A DNA stretch of 64,000 bases from Pseudomonas sp. PA15(2017) (GTDB taxonomy: Bacteria > Pseudomonadota > Gammaproteobacteria > Pseudomonadales > Pseudomonadaceae): the NCBI RefSeq assembly GCF_001945395.1, contig NZ_MSXV01000050.1:228479-292478 (forward strand), read 5' to 3'. The notes under the pieces were generated by a model, which saw nothing but the letters and a program-made list of their open reading frames with translations, was not told the DNA's origin and ran no database searches. Shown in pieces: positions 45,273 through 54,657 of the stretch (position 1 is the first letter of the stretch; each line of letters begins with the position of its first letter). The position numbers and the translations under genes were made by a program.

Positions 45273-45338
45273 CACCCGATCACGATGCCAAGCGACCTAG
45301 CCCATCAAGTGATAGACCCCGAGAAGGGATTTGGCACC

Positions 45339-46499
45339 ATGAAACTCACCACGATACTGACGGCTTCACTAGCAGGTACGCTGTCTACAGCCAGCTGGGC
45401 CACAGACCCACAACACATCGACCTGGCTGGGTTCGAGTTCACGCCAACTCTGGATGTCGGCGAAAGCTACGACAGCAACTACCGCGGCCTGAGCGACAAC
45501 GTTCGCTCCTCCTGGGTGACCAGCATCAACCCGAAATTCCTGCTCAGCGCCGAGACCCGCAACACCGGCTACCAGCTCGAGTACGAAATCAACGATCAAA
45601 ATTACCACTCCGACGACAACGCCAGCCACACCGACCAGCACCTGCGCTTTCGCAGCATCATGGAATTCAACTCGCGCAATCGCCTGCGCTGGAATCTGGG
45701 TTATCACCGCGTCGAGGAAACCACCGACGTGAGGGACCCCGACGATGACGAAAACGACAAGTACAACCGCGGTGTGGCCGGTGCCGTGTACACCTACGGT
45801 ACCCAGACCGGGCTCAACCAGATCGACTTCGGCGTCAACTACGAATCCATTCGCTATCGCAACAGTGGCGACCTGAACGAAGACCAGGATCGCGACAGCA
45901 CCATGCTCAACACCGTCTGGTATCACCGCCTGGGTGGCAGCGCCCGCTCCCTGGTGGAGCTGCGCCACACCATCAACCAGTACGTGCTCAGCAACAGCGA
46001 CCGCGACAGCACCGATGACGCCGCACTGTTCGGCGCCACCTGGGACGCCACCGCCAAGACCTCCGGCACCGTACGCCTGGGTGCCCAGCGCAAGAATTTC
46101 GACAGCAGCACTCGCCAGGACTACACCAGCCCAATGTGGGAAGTTGGTGTGCAGTGGGAACCGCGCACCTACTCCATCGTCAAACTCGACACGCGTCGCT
46201 CTTTCGATGAAGGCGAAGATGGTGCCAGTACCGTCGAGGACACCACCACACGCCTGGGTTGGGAACACGAATGGTCGGCCTTCATCAGCTCGGAGCTGTT
46301 CTACCGCTACTCCGAACGTGACTACAAGGCGACCGATCGTAAGGACGACCGTACCGGCTACGGCCTGGAGCTGACCTATTCCCCGCTTCGCTGGGCTGAT
46401 GTATCGCTGGGCTACCGCCACACCGAAAATGATTCGAGCGTGCGGGAGAAATCCTATGACCGGAACATCTATCAGCTGTCGTTGAGCTTGAGCCTCTAA
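45339..46499 (+). CDS. Outer-membrane beta-barrel protein of exopolysaccharide cluster (BBP2-like)
   Basis: 386 residues. A Sec signal peptide is seen (MKLTTILTASLAGTLSTASWA, cut before TDPQ). The rest is alternating polar/hydrophobic strands rich in Tyr, Asp, Arg and Thr (for instance YQLEYEINDQNYHS, LRWNLGYHRVEE), ending in QLSLSLSL, as in outer-membrane beta-barrels. Proteins like this (EpsL/BBP2 type) occur at the head of polysaccharide clusters and may help export or anchor the polymer. AAGGGA precedes the ATG at 45339. It is the first gene of the cluster. Confidence 0.82.
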   Translation: MKLTTILTASLAGTLSTASWATDPQHIDLAGFEFTPTLDVGESYDSNYRGLSDNVRSSWVTSINPKFLLSAETRNTGYQLEYEINDQNYHSDDNASHTDQHLRFRSIMEFNSRNRLRWNLGYHRVEETTDVRDPDDDENDKYNRGVAGAVYTYGTQTGLNQIDFGVNYESIRYRNSGDLNEDQDRDSTMLNTVWYHRLGGSARSLVELRHTINQYVLSNSDRDSTDDAALFGATWDATAKTSGTVRLGAQRKNFDSSTRQDYTSPMWEVGVQWEPRTYSIVKLDTRRSFDEGEDGASTVEDTTTRLGWEHEWSAFISSELFYRYSERDYKATDRKDDRTGYGLELTYSPLRWADVSLGYRHTENDSSVREKSYDRNIYQLSLSLSL

Positions 46500-46634
46500 C
46501 ACCCGGGCTCCTCAGCAGGGTGACGATGCAGTCGTCACCACCCCTATCAACCTTTTCCCGTTTGTCCTACCAGGCGAGCGGCGGGCGCCCTTTTTCCAGC
46601 GCCTGATGAACTAGCAACTACAAGGAGTATGCGG

Positions 46635-47174
46635 ATGTCAGTCCACTATCTGTTCAAAGCCTTCTCGCTGCTGCTGATGCTCGCATTCGCAGCCAGCGCA
46701 CAGGCCAACCCGCAGTATCGGTTGAGCTCTGGCGACGTGATCAAGATCAGCGTCTTCGGCGAGCCGGATCTGTCCTTCGAGGAAATCCGTCTCAACGATG
46801 CAGGCACCTTCTCCTATCCGTTTCTCGGCGCCATCGAAGCCAGCGACAAGACCGCAGCCGACATCGAGCGCATCATCACCGAGCGCCTCAAGGCCGATGG
46901 CTACCTGGTCGACCCGCGCGTCTCGGTCGCCGTCTCCACCTACCGCGAGTTCTACATCAGCGGTGAAGTGAAATCCCCAGGTGGCTACCCCTATCAACCC
47001 GGCCTGACCCTGGACCGTGCCATCGCACTGGCTGGCGGTCTGACCGAACGCGCCTCGACCAAACGCATCACCATCGCACGCGGCACGGGCGAATCCCGCG
47101 CCTCGGAAAAAGCCACGCTCGACACCCTCGTCAAGCCGGGTGACACCATCACCATCGATCAAGGGTTCTTCTGA
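46635..47174 (+). CDS. Polysaccharide export protein, Wza-like (short form)
   Basis: 179 residues: signal peptide ending AASAQA, then a polysaccharide-export domain (YRLSSGDVIKISVFGEPDLS) and one SLBB domain (FYISGEVKSPGGYPYQPGLTL). It lacks the lipobox cysteine and the C-terminal helix of E. coli Wza and is half its length, so it may need a separate outer-membrane partner, possibly the barrel protein upstream. The ATG at 46635 is 7 nt after AAGGAG; the ATG at 46629 is too close to it. It ends 2 bp before the Wzc gene. Confidence 0.92.
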   Translation: MSVHYLFKAFSLLLMLAFAASAQANPQYRLSSGDVIKISVFGEPDLSFEEIRLNDAGTFSYPFLGAIEASDKTAADIERIITERLKADGYLVDPRVSVAVSTYREFYISGEVKSPGGYPYQPGLTLDRAIALAGGLTERASTKRITIARGTGESRASEKATLDTLVKPGDTITIDQGFF

Positions 47175-47176
47175 AT

Positions 47177-49408
47177 ATGAACAGTCCTGCACGAACGATC
47201 CGACAGTGGCAACCCTCGCCCTCGGAAGCAGATAGCGATTACATCGACCTGCGGCGCATCTGGAATGCCGTATGGATGCGCAAGTGGGCCATCGCCCTGT
47301 TCGTCGTGGTGGTCACCCTGATCACCGCGGTCGCCGTCTCCCGCATGACGCCGATCTACCGTGCCGTCGCCTCGGTGATGATCGAGACCAAGGGCACCCA
47401 GCTGGTGTCCTTCCAGCAGGTCACCGACACCACCGGTGCGGTGAACGAGTACCTGCAGACCCAACTCGGCCTGATCAAGAGCCGCGTGGTCGCCGAGAAA
47501 GTGGTTCGTGAACTCAACCTCACCGAACACCCGGACTTCGACCCGCGCCAGCAGCCGCAACCGCTGATCAATTTCGGTGGCATCACCCGCGGCCTGCAGA
47601 GCGCCCTGTCGATCACCGGCCTGGTGGACGAGCCCGAGCCGGCCAAGCCGATGACCGAGGCCGAGCTGCTCGATATCGTCACCAAGATCCTGATGGACCG
47701 CACCAACATCTGGGTCGAAGGCAAGAGCCAACTGGTCAACATCTCCGTCGATCTGCCGGATCGCCTGACCGCTGCCGCCATCGCCAACTCCCTGGCCAGC
47801 AACTACATCGACAGCCAGCTCGAAGCGCAGATGGAAATGTCGCTGTCGGCGACCACCTGGATGAACACCCGCCTCACCGAACTGCGCAGCTCGCTGCAGG
47901 AAGCCGAGAATCGCCTGCAGGCCTATCGCGAGGCTGAAGGCCTGGTGGACGTCAACGGCGTGGCCACCATCAGCAACAACGAACTGTCGCTGACCGGTGA
48001 CCGCATGATCGACGCCCGTCGCCAGCGCGCCGAGGCCGAGAGCCAGTACCGTCAGGTGCAGTCCATGGGCAGTGGCGATTGGCGTCGCCTGGCCAGCGTG
48101 CCGGCCGTACTCGGCAACCCGCTGATCCAGCAGTTCAAATCCGAGGAAGCCCGCGCCCGCGCCAAGGTCGAGGAGCTGTCGCGTCGCTACGGTGACCGTC
48201 ACCCGGCCATGCTCGCCGCCAAATCCGATCTGAGCGCCGCCTCGGCGAGCCTGCGTGCCCAGGTCGAGCAGGTGGTCGCCAGCATCGAGCGCAACTACCA
48301 GCTGGCCGTGGCCAACGAGAACTCGCTGAACGCCTCGTTCGACAAGAACAAGGAACAGATCCAGGACATCTCGCGCAAGGAATTCAAGGTGCGTGAGCTG
48401 ACCCGCGACGTGGAGAGCAACCGCTCGCTGTACGAGACCTTCATGACCCGCCTGCGCGAAACCGCAGCGACTCAGGACGTCAACTCCAGCAACGCGCGAA
48501 TCATCGACCAGGCCGTTGCCCCGCTACAGCCGGCGGCGCCAAACCAGAAGCTGATCATCGTGCTGGCGGCAGGCCTTGCCCTGGTCTTCGGCATGGCCCT
48601 GGCCATCGTCCGCGACATCCTCAACAACACCTTCAAAAGCGCCGACGATGTCGAGACCAAGCTGAACCTGCCGGTACTGGGCATCGTTCCGCTGATCGCC
48701 AATAACTCCAAGTACACCGCTGCGCACCTGTTCGAGCATGGCGAGGACCCGCGCTTCTGCGAGTCGATCCGCACCATTCGCACCAGCCTGATGCTGGCCG
48801 ATACCAGCCGTTCCCAGAAGGTTTTGGTGGTCACCTCGTCGTCGCCCGGCGAAGGCAAGAGCACCCTGGTGGCCAACATGGCGTTTGCCCTCAGCCAGCT
48901 GCAACGCGTGCTGCTGATCGATGCCGACCTGCGCCGCCCGACCCTGGCCAAGAGCTTCGACTTCCCGGTCGGCACCCCTGGCCTGGCCAACCTGATCACC
49001 GGCAGCGCCAAGGTCGAAGAGTGCATCCACAACATGGGCACCAACCTGGACATGCTGCCGGCCGGCGCGGTACCGCCGAACCCGCTGGAGCTGCTGGCCT
49101 CGCCGCGTTTCGCCAAGTTCCTGGACATGATCAAGGAGCGTTACGACCACATCATCATCGATTCGCCGCCCAGCCAGGCCGTGAGCGATGCCGTGCTGCT
49201 GTCCACCTTCGCCGATGCGGTGATCTACGTGGTCAAGGCCGACGGCACCCCGATCCCGCTGGCCCAGCGTGGCGTCGGCCACCTGCTGCAGAGCGGTGCT
49301 TCGGTAATGGGCGTGGTGCTCAACCAGGTGGACGTGGAGAAGGCTGCACGCTCCGGCGAATACAGCGGTTACTACGACCACTACGGCTACAGCGACCGCA
49401 AGGCCTGA
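47177..49408 (+). CDS. Wzc-type chain-length determinant and tyrosine autokinase
   Basis: 743 residues. Wzz domain with two membrane helices (about 36-54 and 457-476) framing a coiled-coil periplasmic part, then the cytoplasmic BY-kinase: Walker A SPGEGKST (about 556-563), A' LLIDADLRRP near 579, Walker B IIIDSPP near 659. The C-terminal 15 residues are a tyrosine cluster (YSGYYDHYGYSDRKA), the autophosphorylation site. It controls polymer length and export with the Wza-like protein. It is followed by its likely phosphatase. Confidence 0.95.
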   Translation: MNSPARTIRQWQPSPSEADSDYIDLRRIWNAVWMRKWAIALFVVVVTLITAVAVSRMTPIYRAVASVMIETKGTQLVSFQQVTDTTGAVNEYLQTQLGLIKSRVVAEKVVRELNLTEHPDFDPRQQPQPLINFGGITRGLQSALSITGLVDEPEPAKPMTEAELLDIVTKILMDRTNIWVEGKSQLVNISVDLPDRLTAAAIANSLASNYIDSQLEAQMEMSLSATTWMNTRLTELRSSLQEAENRLQAYREAEGLVDVNGVATISNNELSLTGDRMIDARRQRAEAESQYRQVQSMGSGDWRRLASVPAVLGNPLIQQFKSEEARARAKVEELSRRYGDRHPAMLAAKSDLSAASASLRAQVEQVVASIERNYQLAVANENSLNASFDKNKEQIQDISRKEFKVRELTRDVESNRSLYETFMTRLRETAATQDVNSSNARIIDQAVAPLQPAAPNQKLIIVLAAGLALVFGMALAIVRDILNNTFKSADDVETKLNLPVLGIVPLIANNSKYTAAHLFEHGEDPRFCESIRTIRTSLMLADTSRSQKVLVVTSSSPGEGKSTLVANMAFALSQLQRVLLIDADLRRPTLAKSFDFPVGTPGLANLITGSAKVEECIHNMGTNLDMLPAGAVPPNPLELLASPRFAKFLDMIKERYDHIIIDSPPSQAVSDAVLLSTFADAVIYVVKADGTPIPLAQRGVGHLLQSGASVMGVVLNQVDVEKAARSGEYSGYYDHYGYSDRKA

Positions 49409-49451
49409 TAACCGCCATGACCCACCAGCGCATGACAGCAGGAGGTGCCCG

Positions 49452-50177
49452 ATGATCGATCTACACAATCACCTGCTGCCGGGCATCGACGACGGCCCGG
49501 CAGACCTGCCGACCGCGCTGGACATGGCCCGCATGGCGGTGGCCAACGGCATCAGCCACGTGGTCTGCACGCCGCACATCCACATCGGCCGCTACGACAA
49601 CGACAGCCGCACCATCGCCGAAACCTGCCGCCGCTTCAACGCTGCGCTGCAGGAGGCTGGCATCGACCTGAAGGTCGCTGCCGCCGCCGAGGTGCGCTTC
49701 TGCGGCGAGCTGATGACCCGCGTGCTGGACGGCAGCATCCCGTTCCTTGGTCAATGGGAAGGCAAGAAGGTACTGCTGCTGGAGTTTCCTCACGGGGATA
49801 TGCCCTTCGGCGCCGAACGCCTGACCCAGTGGCTGCTGGCCAAAGGCATCGTGCCGATCATCGCGCATCCGGAGCGCAACAAGGCGCTGATGAACAACCC
49901 GAGCAAGCTCAAACCGTTCATCGAGCAAGGCTGCCTGCTGCAAGTGACCGCTGCCTCTGCCGCTGGTCGTTTTGGCGAGCGGGCAATGCACCTGGCTCAC
50001 GAACTGCTGAGCAATCGCGTGGTCAGCATTATGGCGACTGATGCCCACAACCTGGATCACCGCCCTCCCCTATTACAAGAAGGTCTCCTGCAAGCCGCCC
50101 GGATCCTGGGCGAGAGAGAGGCCGAACGTCTGGTCATCGACACGCCCTGGCGCATCGCACACCAGCATTTCGCTTAG
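49452..50177 (+). CDS. PHP-type tyrosine-protein phosphatase (CpsB/YwqE family)
   Basis: 241 residues. The PHP metal-site start DLHNHLLPGIDDG (3-15) and later HIH, EVRF, AHPERN and TDAHN motifs are the metal ligands of the CpsB/YwqE phosphatases. These remove phosphate from tyrosine kinases of polysaccharide export. Firmicutes use this type, while E. coli uses the low-molecular-weight Wzb. A strong AGGAGG precedes the ATG. Its place after the Wzc gene indicates it acts on the Tyr cluster there. Confidence 0.92.
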   Translation: MIDLHNHLLPGIDDGPADLPTALDMARMAVANGISHVVCTPHIHIGRYDNDSRTIAETCRRFNAALQEAGIDLKVAAAAEVRFCGELMTRVLDGSIPFLGQWEGKKVLLLEFPHGDMPFGAERLTQWLLAKGIVPIIAHPERNKALMNNPSKLKPFIEQGCLLQVTAASAAGRFGERAMHLAHELLSNRVVSIMATDAHNLDHRPPLLQEGLLQAARILGEREAERLVIDTPWRIAHQHFA

Positions 50178-50247
50178 TTGACTGCCTGATAACGCGTGCC
50201 TGTCGGTTCAGGCCGCAGGATTCGTATTTGTTGGAGGTTGGAAAACC

Positions 50248-50415
50248 ATGCGTCGAGAGTTCAGTTTCAGGGCGCAACCCTTTCAGCAGGCGCTGATGCG
50301 CTGCACGACCCTGGGCACGCCCGCCACCGCTGCAACCAAGGACATGTCGCCTCTCGTGCGTTCTCCGGAGGCCACTTACTTCATCGAAGATTTGCACGAG
50401 GATCGCCGCAAATGA
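50248..50415 (+). CDS. Unrecognised 55-residue small protein
   Basis: ATG at 50248 has TTGGAGG with good spacing, and the stop overlaps the ATG of the next gene (ATGA), so translation is coupled. The sequence is basic at the start (MRREFSFRAQPFQQALMRC) and acidic at the end (TYFIEDLHEDRRK), with two short hydrophobic patches but no membrane helix. I know no family. A longer reading frame for the downstream transferase would cover this region in another frame, but it has no ribosome site. Confidence 0.6.
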   Translation: MRREFSFRAQPFQQALMRCTTLGTPATAATKDMSPLVRSPEATYFIEDLHEDRRK

Positions 50416-51803
50416 TTTCCAAACGGATCAATCCTGCCGAGAACCGCAGGGGACTCACGTTCTGGGGTCAATGGACCTGCGCCATTACTCTGGTCAGCAT
50501 GCTGCTCTGCTACCTAGTCGTTCAGCGCTACGGTGACGTGCCCACCGAATATCGCCTGCTGATAGTCCTCACGGTGCTGGGTTCGGTACCGGCCTATGGT
50601 CTGCTGCGCGTGTACCACAAGCGCCTCGGTTACCTGACCGGCCTGGGTCATCTGCTCGGCGGCTGGTTGCTGCTGCTGGCCGGCCTGCTGTTCATCGCCT
50701 ACTTCAGCCAGAGCCTGGAGCGTTTCTCTTTCGAGATCATGCGTGAATGGGCACTGCTGGGCTTCCTGGCGCAGGCCATCGCCTTCATCCCGCTGCGCTA
50801 CTTCGCCCGCCTGCATTCGGAGAAGCTGCGCAACGAGCGCGTCTCACTGATCATCGGCTCGGGTGAAAAGGCCCACGAACTGGCCGAGCGCCTGACCGCC
50901 AACAACCGTGTGCCGCTGGTCGGCCTGATCGCCTCCAGCGACGATGCCCACACCCAGGACGGCCGCTTCCCGATCCTCGGCAAGCTGCAGCAACTGCGTG
51001 ACGTCACCGAGCAACATGGCGTACGCCGTGTGTACATCGCCCTGACCCTGGACGAAATCTCGCACATCGAGAAGCTCTACATCGACCTGCTGGACATGAG
51101 CGTCGACGTGGTCTGGGTACCGGACTTCGGCAGCATGCCGCTGCTCAACCAGTCGATCTCGCAGATCGAACAGTTGCCGGCCATCTACCTCAACGAAAGC
51201 CCGATCAGCTCGCACCCGGCTGCGGTGTTCAGCAAGGAGCTGATGGACCGCAGCCTGGCCTTCCTGGCGCTGGTGGCCCTGAGCCCGGTGTTCATCATCG
51301 CGGCCATCGCCGTGAAACTGTCCTCGCCCGGCCCGGTGTTCTTCCTGCAGCCGCGCCACGGCTGGAACGGTGGCGTGATCCTGGTGTGGAAATTCCGCTC
51401 CATGCGCATGCACGACGACAAGGTCGTCAAGCAGGCGACCCGTGAAGACCCACGCATCACCCCGGTTGGCCGCTTCCTGCGCCGCACCTCCATCGACGAG
51501 CTGCCGCAGCTGATCAACGTGCTGCGTGGCGAGATGTCGCTGGTCGGCCCACGCCCGCACGCAGTGGCCCACAACAACTACTACAGCGACAAGATTCTCG
51601 CCTACATGGCCCGTCATCGCCTCAAGCCGGGCATCACCGGCCTGGCTCAGGTGACCGGTCACCGTGGCGAAACCGAAACCCTGGAAAAAATGCAGCAGCG
51701 CGTGGAGAAGGACCTGGCCTACATCAACAACTGGTCCCTGTGGCTGGACATCAAGATCCTGGTGAAGACGCCCTTCACCCTGTTCTCGCGCGACATTTAC
51801 TAA
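50412..51803 (+). CDS. Undecaprenyl-phosphate glucose/galactose phosphotransferase (WcaJ type)
   Basis: 463-residue polyprenol-phosphate hexose-1-phosphate transferase. Four N-terminal membrane segments (about 17-130), a CoA-binding-like middle domain (VSLIIGSGEKAHELAERL), a re-entrant helix near 275, and the catalytic domain with KFRSMRMH near 327, RRTSIDELPQLINVLRGEMS and GPRP. It starts the repeat unit by moving hexose-1-phosphate to the lipid carrier at the inner membrane. The ATG at 50412 overlaps the small ORF stop and leads directly to the first helix. Confidence 0.94.
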   Translation: MISKRINPAENRRGLTFWGQWTCAITLVSMLLCYLVVQRYGDVPTEYRLLIVLTVLGSVPAYGLLRVYHKRLGYLTGLGHLLGGWLLLLAGLLFIAYFSQSLERFSFEIMREWALLGFLAQAIAFIPLRYFARLHSEKLRNERVSLIIGSGEKAHELAERLTANNRVPLVGLIASSDDAHTQDGRFPILGKLQQLRDVTEQHGVRRVYIALTLDEISHIEKLYIDLLDMSVDVVWVPDFGSMPLLNQSISQIEQLPAIYLNESPISSHPAAVFSKELMDRSLAFLALVALSPVFIIAAIAVKLSSPGPVFFLQPRHGWNGGVILVWKFRSMRMHDDKVVKQATREDPRITPVGRFLRRTSIDELPQLINVLRGEMSLVGPRPHAVAHNNYYSDKILAYMARHRLKPGITGLAQVTGHRGETETLEKMQQRVEKDLAYINNWSLWLDIKILVKTPFTLFSRDIY

Positions 51804-51857
51804 CGCGCCCGTTTTGGCGCACGTAACGATTAACGTTAACTCAAGGAAAGTTTATCC

Positions 51858-53204
51858 ATGAATATCACTGTCGTTGGAACCGGCTATGTCGGCCTCGTCA
51901 CCGGCGCCTGTATCGCCGAGATGGGCAACACGGTTGTCTGCGTGGATGTCGATCCGAAAAAGATCGAGAACCTCAAGAAAGGCATCCTGCCGATTTACGA
52001 GCCGGGTCTGGAAACCGTGGTGGAAGAGAACTTCGAGGCCGGTCGCCTGCTGTTCACCACCGCGCTGCCAGAAGCGATGGAGCAATCGGACATCATCTTC
52101 ATCGCCGTCGGCACGCCGCCTGGCGAAGACGGCTCGGCCGACCTGCGCTACGTGCTGGAAGTGGCGCGCCAGGTCGGCAGCCTGATGACTCGCCACACCA
52201 CCGTGATCAACAAGTCCACCGTGCCGGTCGGCACTGCCGACCTGGTGCGCGCCGAGATCCTCGAGCAGCTCGAGCTGCGCGGCAAGAGCATCAGCTTCGA
52301 TGTGGTCTCCAATCCTGAATTCCTCAAGGAAGGCGCCGCGGTCGACGACTTCATGCACCCGGACCGCATCATCGTCGGTACCGACAGCGAGCGCGCCCGT
52401 CAGGTGATGAGCGAGCTGTACGCGCCCTTCATCCGCAACAACCCGCGCATCAAGTTCATGGGCGTGCGTGATGCGGAAATGACCAAATACGCCGCCAACG
52501 CCATGCTGGCCACGAAGATCTCCTTCATGAACGAGATCGCCAGCCTGTGCGACCGCCTCGATGTGGACATCGAGAACGTGCGCCTGGGCATCGGCTCGGA
52601 TCAGCGCATCGGCTATCACTTCATCTACGCCGGCTGCGGCTACGGCGGCTCGTGCTTCCCGAAAGACGTCAAGGCGCTGATCAGCATCGCTCACCAGAAC
52701 GACTTCGAGCCCAAGCTGCTGCAGGCCGTCGAAGCCCGTAACGATCAGCAGAAGCAGTCGCTGTTCAACAAGCTGTCCGCGCACTTCGAGGGCGACCTCA
52801 AGGGCCGTAACTTCGCCGTTTGGGGCTTGGCGTTCAAGCCAGGTACCGACGACATGCGCGAAGCGCCCAGCGTGGTGCTGATCAACAGCCTGATCAACGC
52901 CGGCGCCAAGGTCAAAGCCTTCGATCCGGTCGCCCGTGAAACGGCGGTACGCGAGTTCCCGGAGCACTGGTTCAACGAAGGTCGCCTGCAGATCGTCGAC
53001 GGCCAGTACGAAGCCGCCATCGACGCCGACGCCCTGGTGCTGGTCACCGAGTGGAAGCCGTTCCGTCGCCCTGACTTCAAGGCGCTGAAGAAGCTGCTCA
53101 AGCAGCCGGTGATCATCGACGGCCGCAACCAGTACGACCTCGGCCAGGTGAACCGTGAGGGCTTCGACTATTACGGCATTGGTCGTAAGCAAGTGAACGG
53201 CTGA
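51858..53204 (+). CDS. ugd: UDP-glucose 6-dehydrogenase
   Basis: 448 residues, full length. NAD-binding GTGYVG (7-12), the middle-domain NPEFLKEGAAVDDF and the catalytic cysteine Cys266 in GGSCFPKD are present; EAPSV and GRNQYD mark the UDP-binding end. It oxidises UDP-glucose to UDP-glucuronate, so the polymer probably has glucuronic acid. The related GDP-mannose dehydrogenase AlgD has a different active-site context, and UDP-glucose is the better fit. AAGGAAAG precedes the ATG. Confidence 0.9.
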   Translation: MNITVVGTGYVGLVTGACIAEMGNTVVCVDVDPKKIENLKKGILPIYEPGLETVVEENFEAGRLLFTTALPEAMEQSDIIFIAVGTPPGEDGSADLRYVLEVARQVGSLMTRHTTVINKSTVPVGTADLVRAEILEQLELRGKSISFDVVSNPEFLKEGAAVDDFMHPDRIIVGTDSERARQVMSELYAPFIRNNPRIKFMGVRDAEMTKYAANAMLATKISFMNEIASLCDRLDVDIENVRLGIGSDQRIGYHFIYAGCGYGGSCFPKDVKALISIAHQNDFEPKLLQAVEARNDQQKQSLFNKLSAHFEGDLKGRNFAVWGLAFKPGTDDMREAPSVVLINSLINAGAKVKAFDPVARETAVREFPEHWFNEGRLQIVDGQYEAAIDADALVLVTEWKPFRRPDFKALKKLLKQPVIIDGRNQYDLGQVNREGFDYYGIGRKQVNG

Positions 53205-53285
53205 GCCGCCGCTGACATGGACGTCATCACTCACACCCGCTTGGCCCACCCTGCCCGGCACGCCCACCAGGCGTGCAGGAAGCAA

Positions 53286-53311
53286 CGCGGCGCAAAAGCT
53301 TTTGCGCCGCG
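53286..53311. repeat. Perfect 26-bp palindrome between ugd and glycosyltransferase gene
   Basis: CGCGGCGCAAAAG followed by its exact reverse complement. It lies in the 239-bp gap after ugd. As RNA it would be a strong hairpin and might end part of the transcripts, but no T-run follows on the plus strand. Confidence 0.7.
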
Positions 53312-53443
53312 CCAACACGCTGCACACCTCGTCTGCCACCGCCACCCGCCCAGCACCTGCTCAGGCGTGCGAAGCGGTGTCCGGCGTGGGGTGCTAGCCG
53401 TGATCGGCGCAACCCCTTTTCAACAGAGACCGGCTTCGATCCT

Positions 53444-54592
53444 ATGACCGAACAATTGCCCACTATCGTCGTCATCGGCTACAACCGCCCCAAGAGCCTC
53501 AGCCGTCTGCTGGGCTCCCTGATCCAGGCGCAGTACCCCGAAGGCAACGTGCGCCTGGTGATCAGCCTCGACAACTCCGGCAACCCGGAGCCACGCAAGG
53601 TCGCCGAAGCACTCGACTGGCCCCACGGGGAAAAGCGCATCATCGCCCATCCGCAGCGCCTCGGCCTGCGCCAGCACGTACTGAGCTGTGGCGACCTGAC
53701 CGAGCAGTACGGCGACGTGATCATCCTCGAGGACGATCTGTTCGTTTCACCGTTCTTCTACGACTACACCCACAAGGCCCTGCAAGCCTATGCCGATGAC
53801 GCCGGCGTGGCCGGCATCAGCCTGTACAGCGTGCAGTTCAGCCAGACCGTGGACCTGCCCTTCATGCCGGTCGACGATGGCGACTCCCACGTGCACTTCA
53901 TCCAGATGGCCGCATCCTGGGGCCAGGCCTGGTCGCGCCGGCACTGGCAGGGCTTTCGCCAGTGGTTGGAAAGCAACGGCACCGATATCAGCCATATCGA
54001 TGGCATCCCGGCGGACATTCGCGGCTGGCCGGAGTCCTCGTGGCTCAAGCTGTACACCGCATACATCATTTCCCGGGACCTGTACTTCGTGTACCCGTTC
54101 CGCTCGCTGACCACCAATTTCGGCGATCCGGGTCAGCACTTCAACATCGCCTCGTCGCGCTTCCAGGTGCCGATCCAGCAGAAGGCGGTCGATTACAAAT
54201 TCGCTCGCCGCGAGGACAGCCTGTCGGTCTACGACGCCTATTGCGAGCTGCTGCCGTCGTGCATCAAGCGCCGCAACCCGGTGCTCGCCGATTACGATTT
54301 CACGGTCAATCTGTACGGCAGCAAAACCTGCAAAGGGCTGCAACTGACCCGTACCCACGCCCGTGGCCTGCACAATTTCGCCCTTTCCATGAAGCCCATG
54401 GAACTGAGCATCCTGCACAACATCGAAGGTGAGGGCTTGGCCCTGATCGACTCCGCCGACCTCACCAGCGACAGCAAAGTGCGGCAAAAGGCGGAGTACG
54501 ACATCTACCGTTTCTTTTACAAGTTTCCGTCGGTACGGATCATTTTTCTCGGCGTCATGGAACGTCTGCAATTGCTGCTCAAGCGCGCCTGA
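53444..54592 (+). CDS. Glycosyltransferase family protein (GNT-I/GT2-like fold)
   Basis: 382 residues. GT-A fold start [18 protein letters not shown], later LVISLDNSG, and the metal-binding [11 protein letters not shown] near 100 replace the usual DxD. The sequence resembles GNT-I-like transferases. It should add one sugar to the repeat unit; donor unknown. No membrane segment, so cytoplasmic at the inner membrane. The ATG at 53444 gives the normal N-terminus; the upstream frame is only non-coding sequence. Confidence 0.85.
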   Translation: MTEQLPTIVVIGYNRPKSLSRLLGSLIQAQYPEGNVRLVISLDNSGNPEPRKVAEALDWPHGEKRIIAHPQRLGLRQHVLSCGDLTEQYGDVIILEDDLFVSPFFYDYTHKALQAYADDAGVAGISLYSVQFSQTVDLPFMPVDDGDSHVHFIQMAASWGQAWSRRHWQGFRQWLESNGTDISHIDGIPADIRGWPESSWLKLYTAYIISRDLYFVYPFRSLTTNFGDPGQHFNIASSRFQVPIQQKAVDYKFARREDSLSVYDAYCELLPSCIKRRNPVLADYDFTVNLYGSKTCKGLQLTRTHARGLHNFALSMKPMELSILHNIEGEGLALIDSADLTSDSKVRQKAEYDIYRFFYKFPSVRIIFLGVMERLQLLLKRA

Positions 54593-54657
54593 TCCACCGA
54601 CCGCGCGCAGCGATTTGGCTACAGCTCTCTAATCAATTGGACATCGCAGGTATTGCA

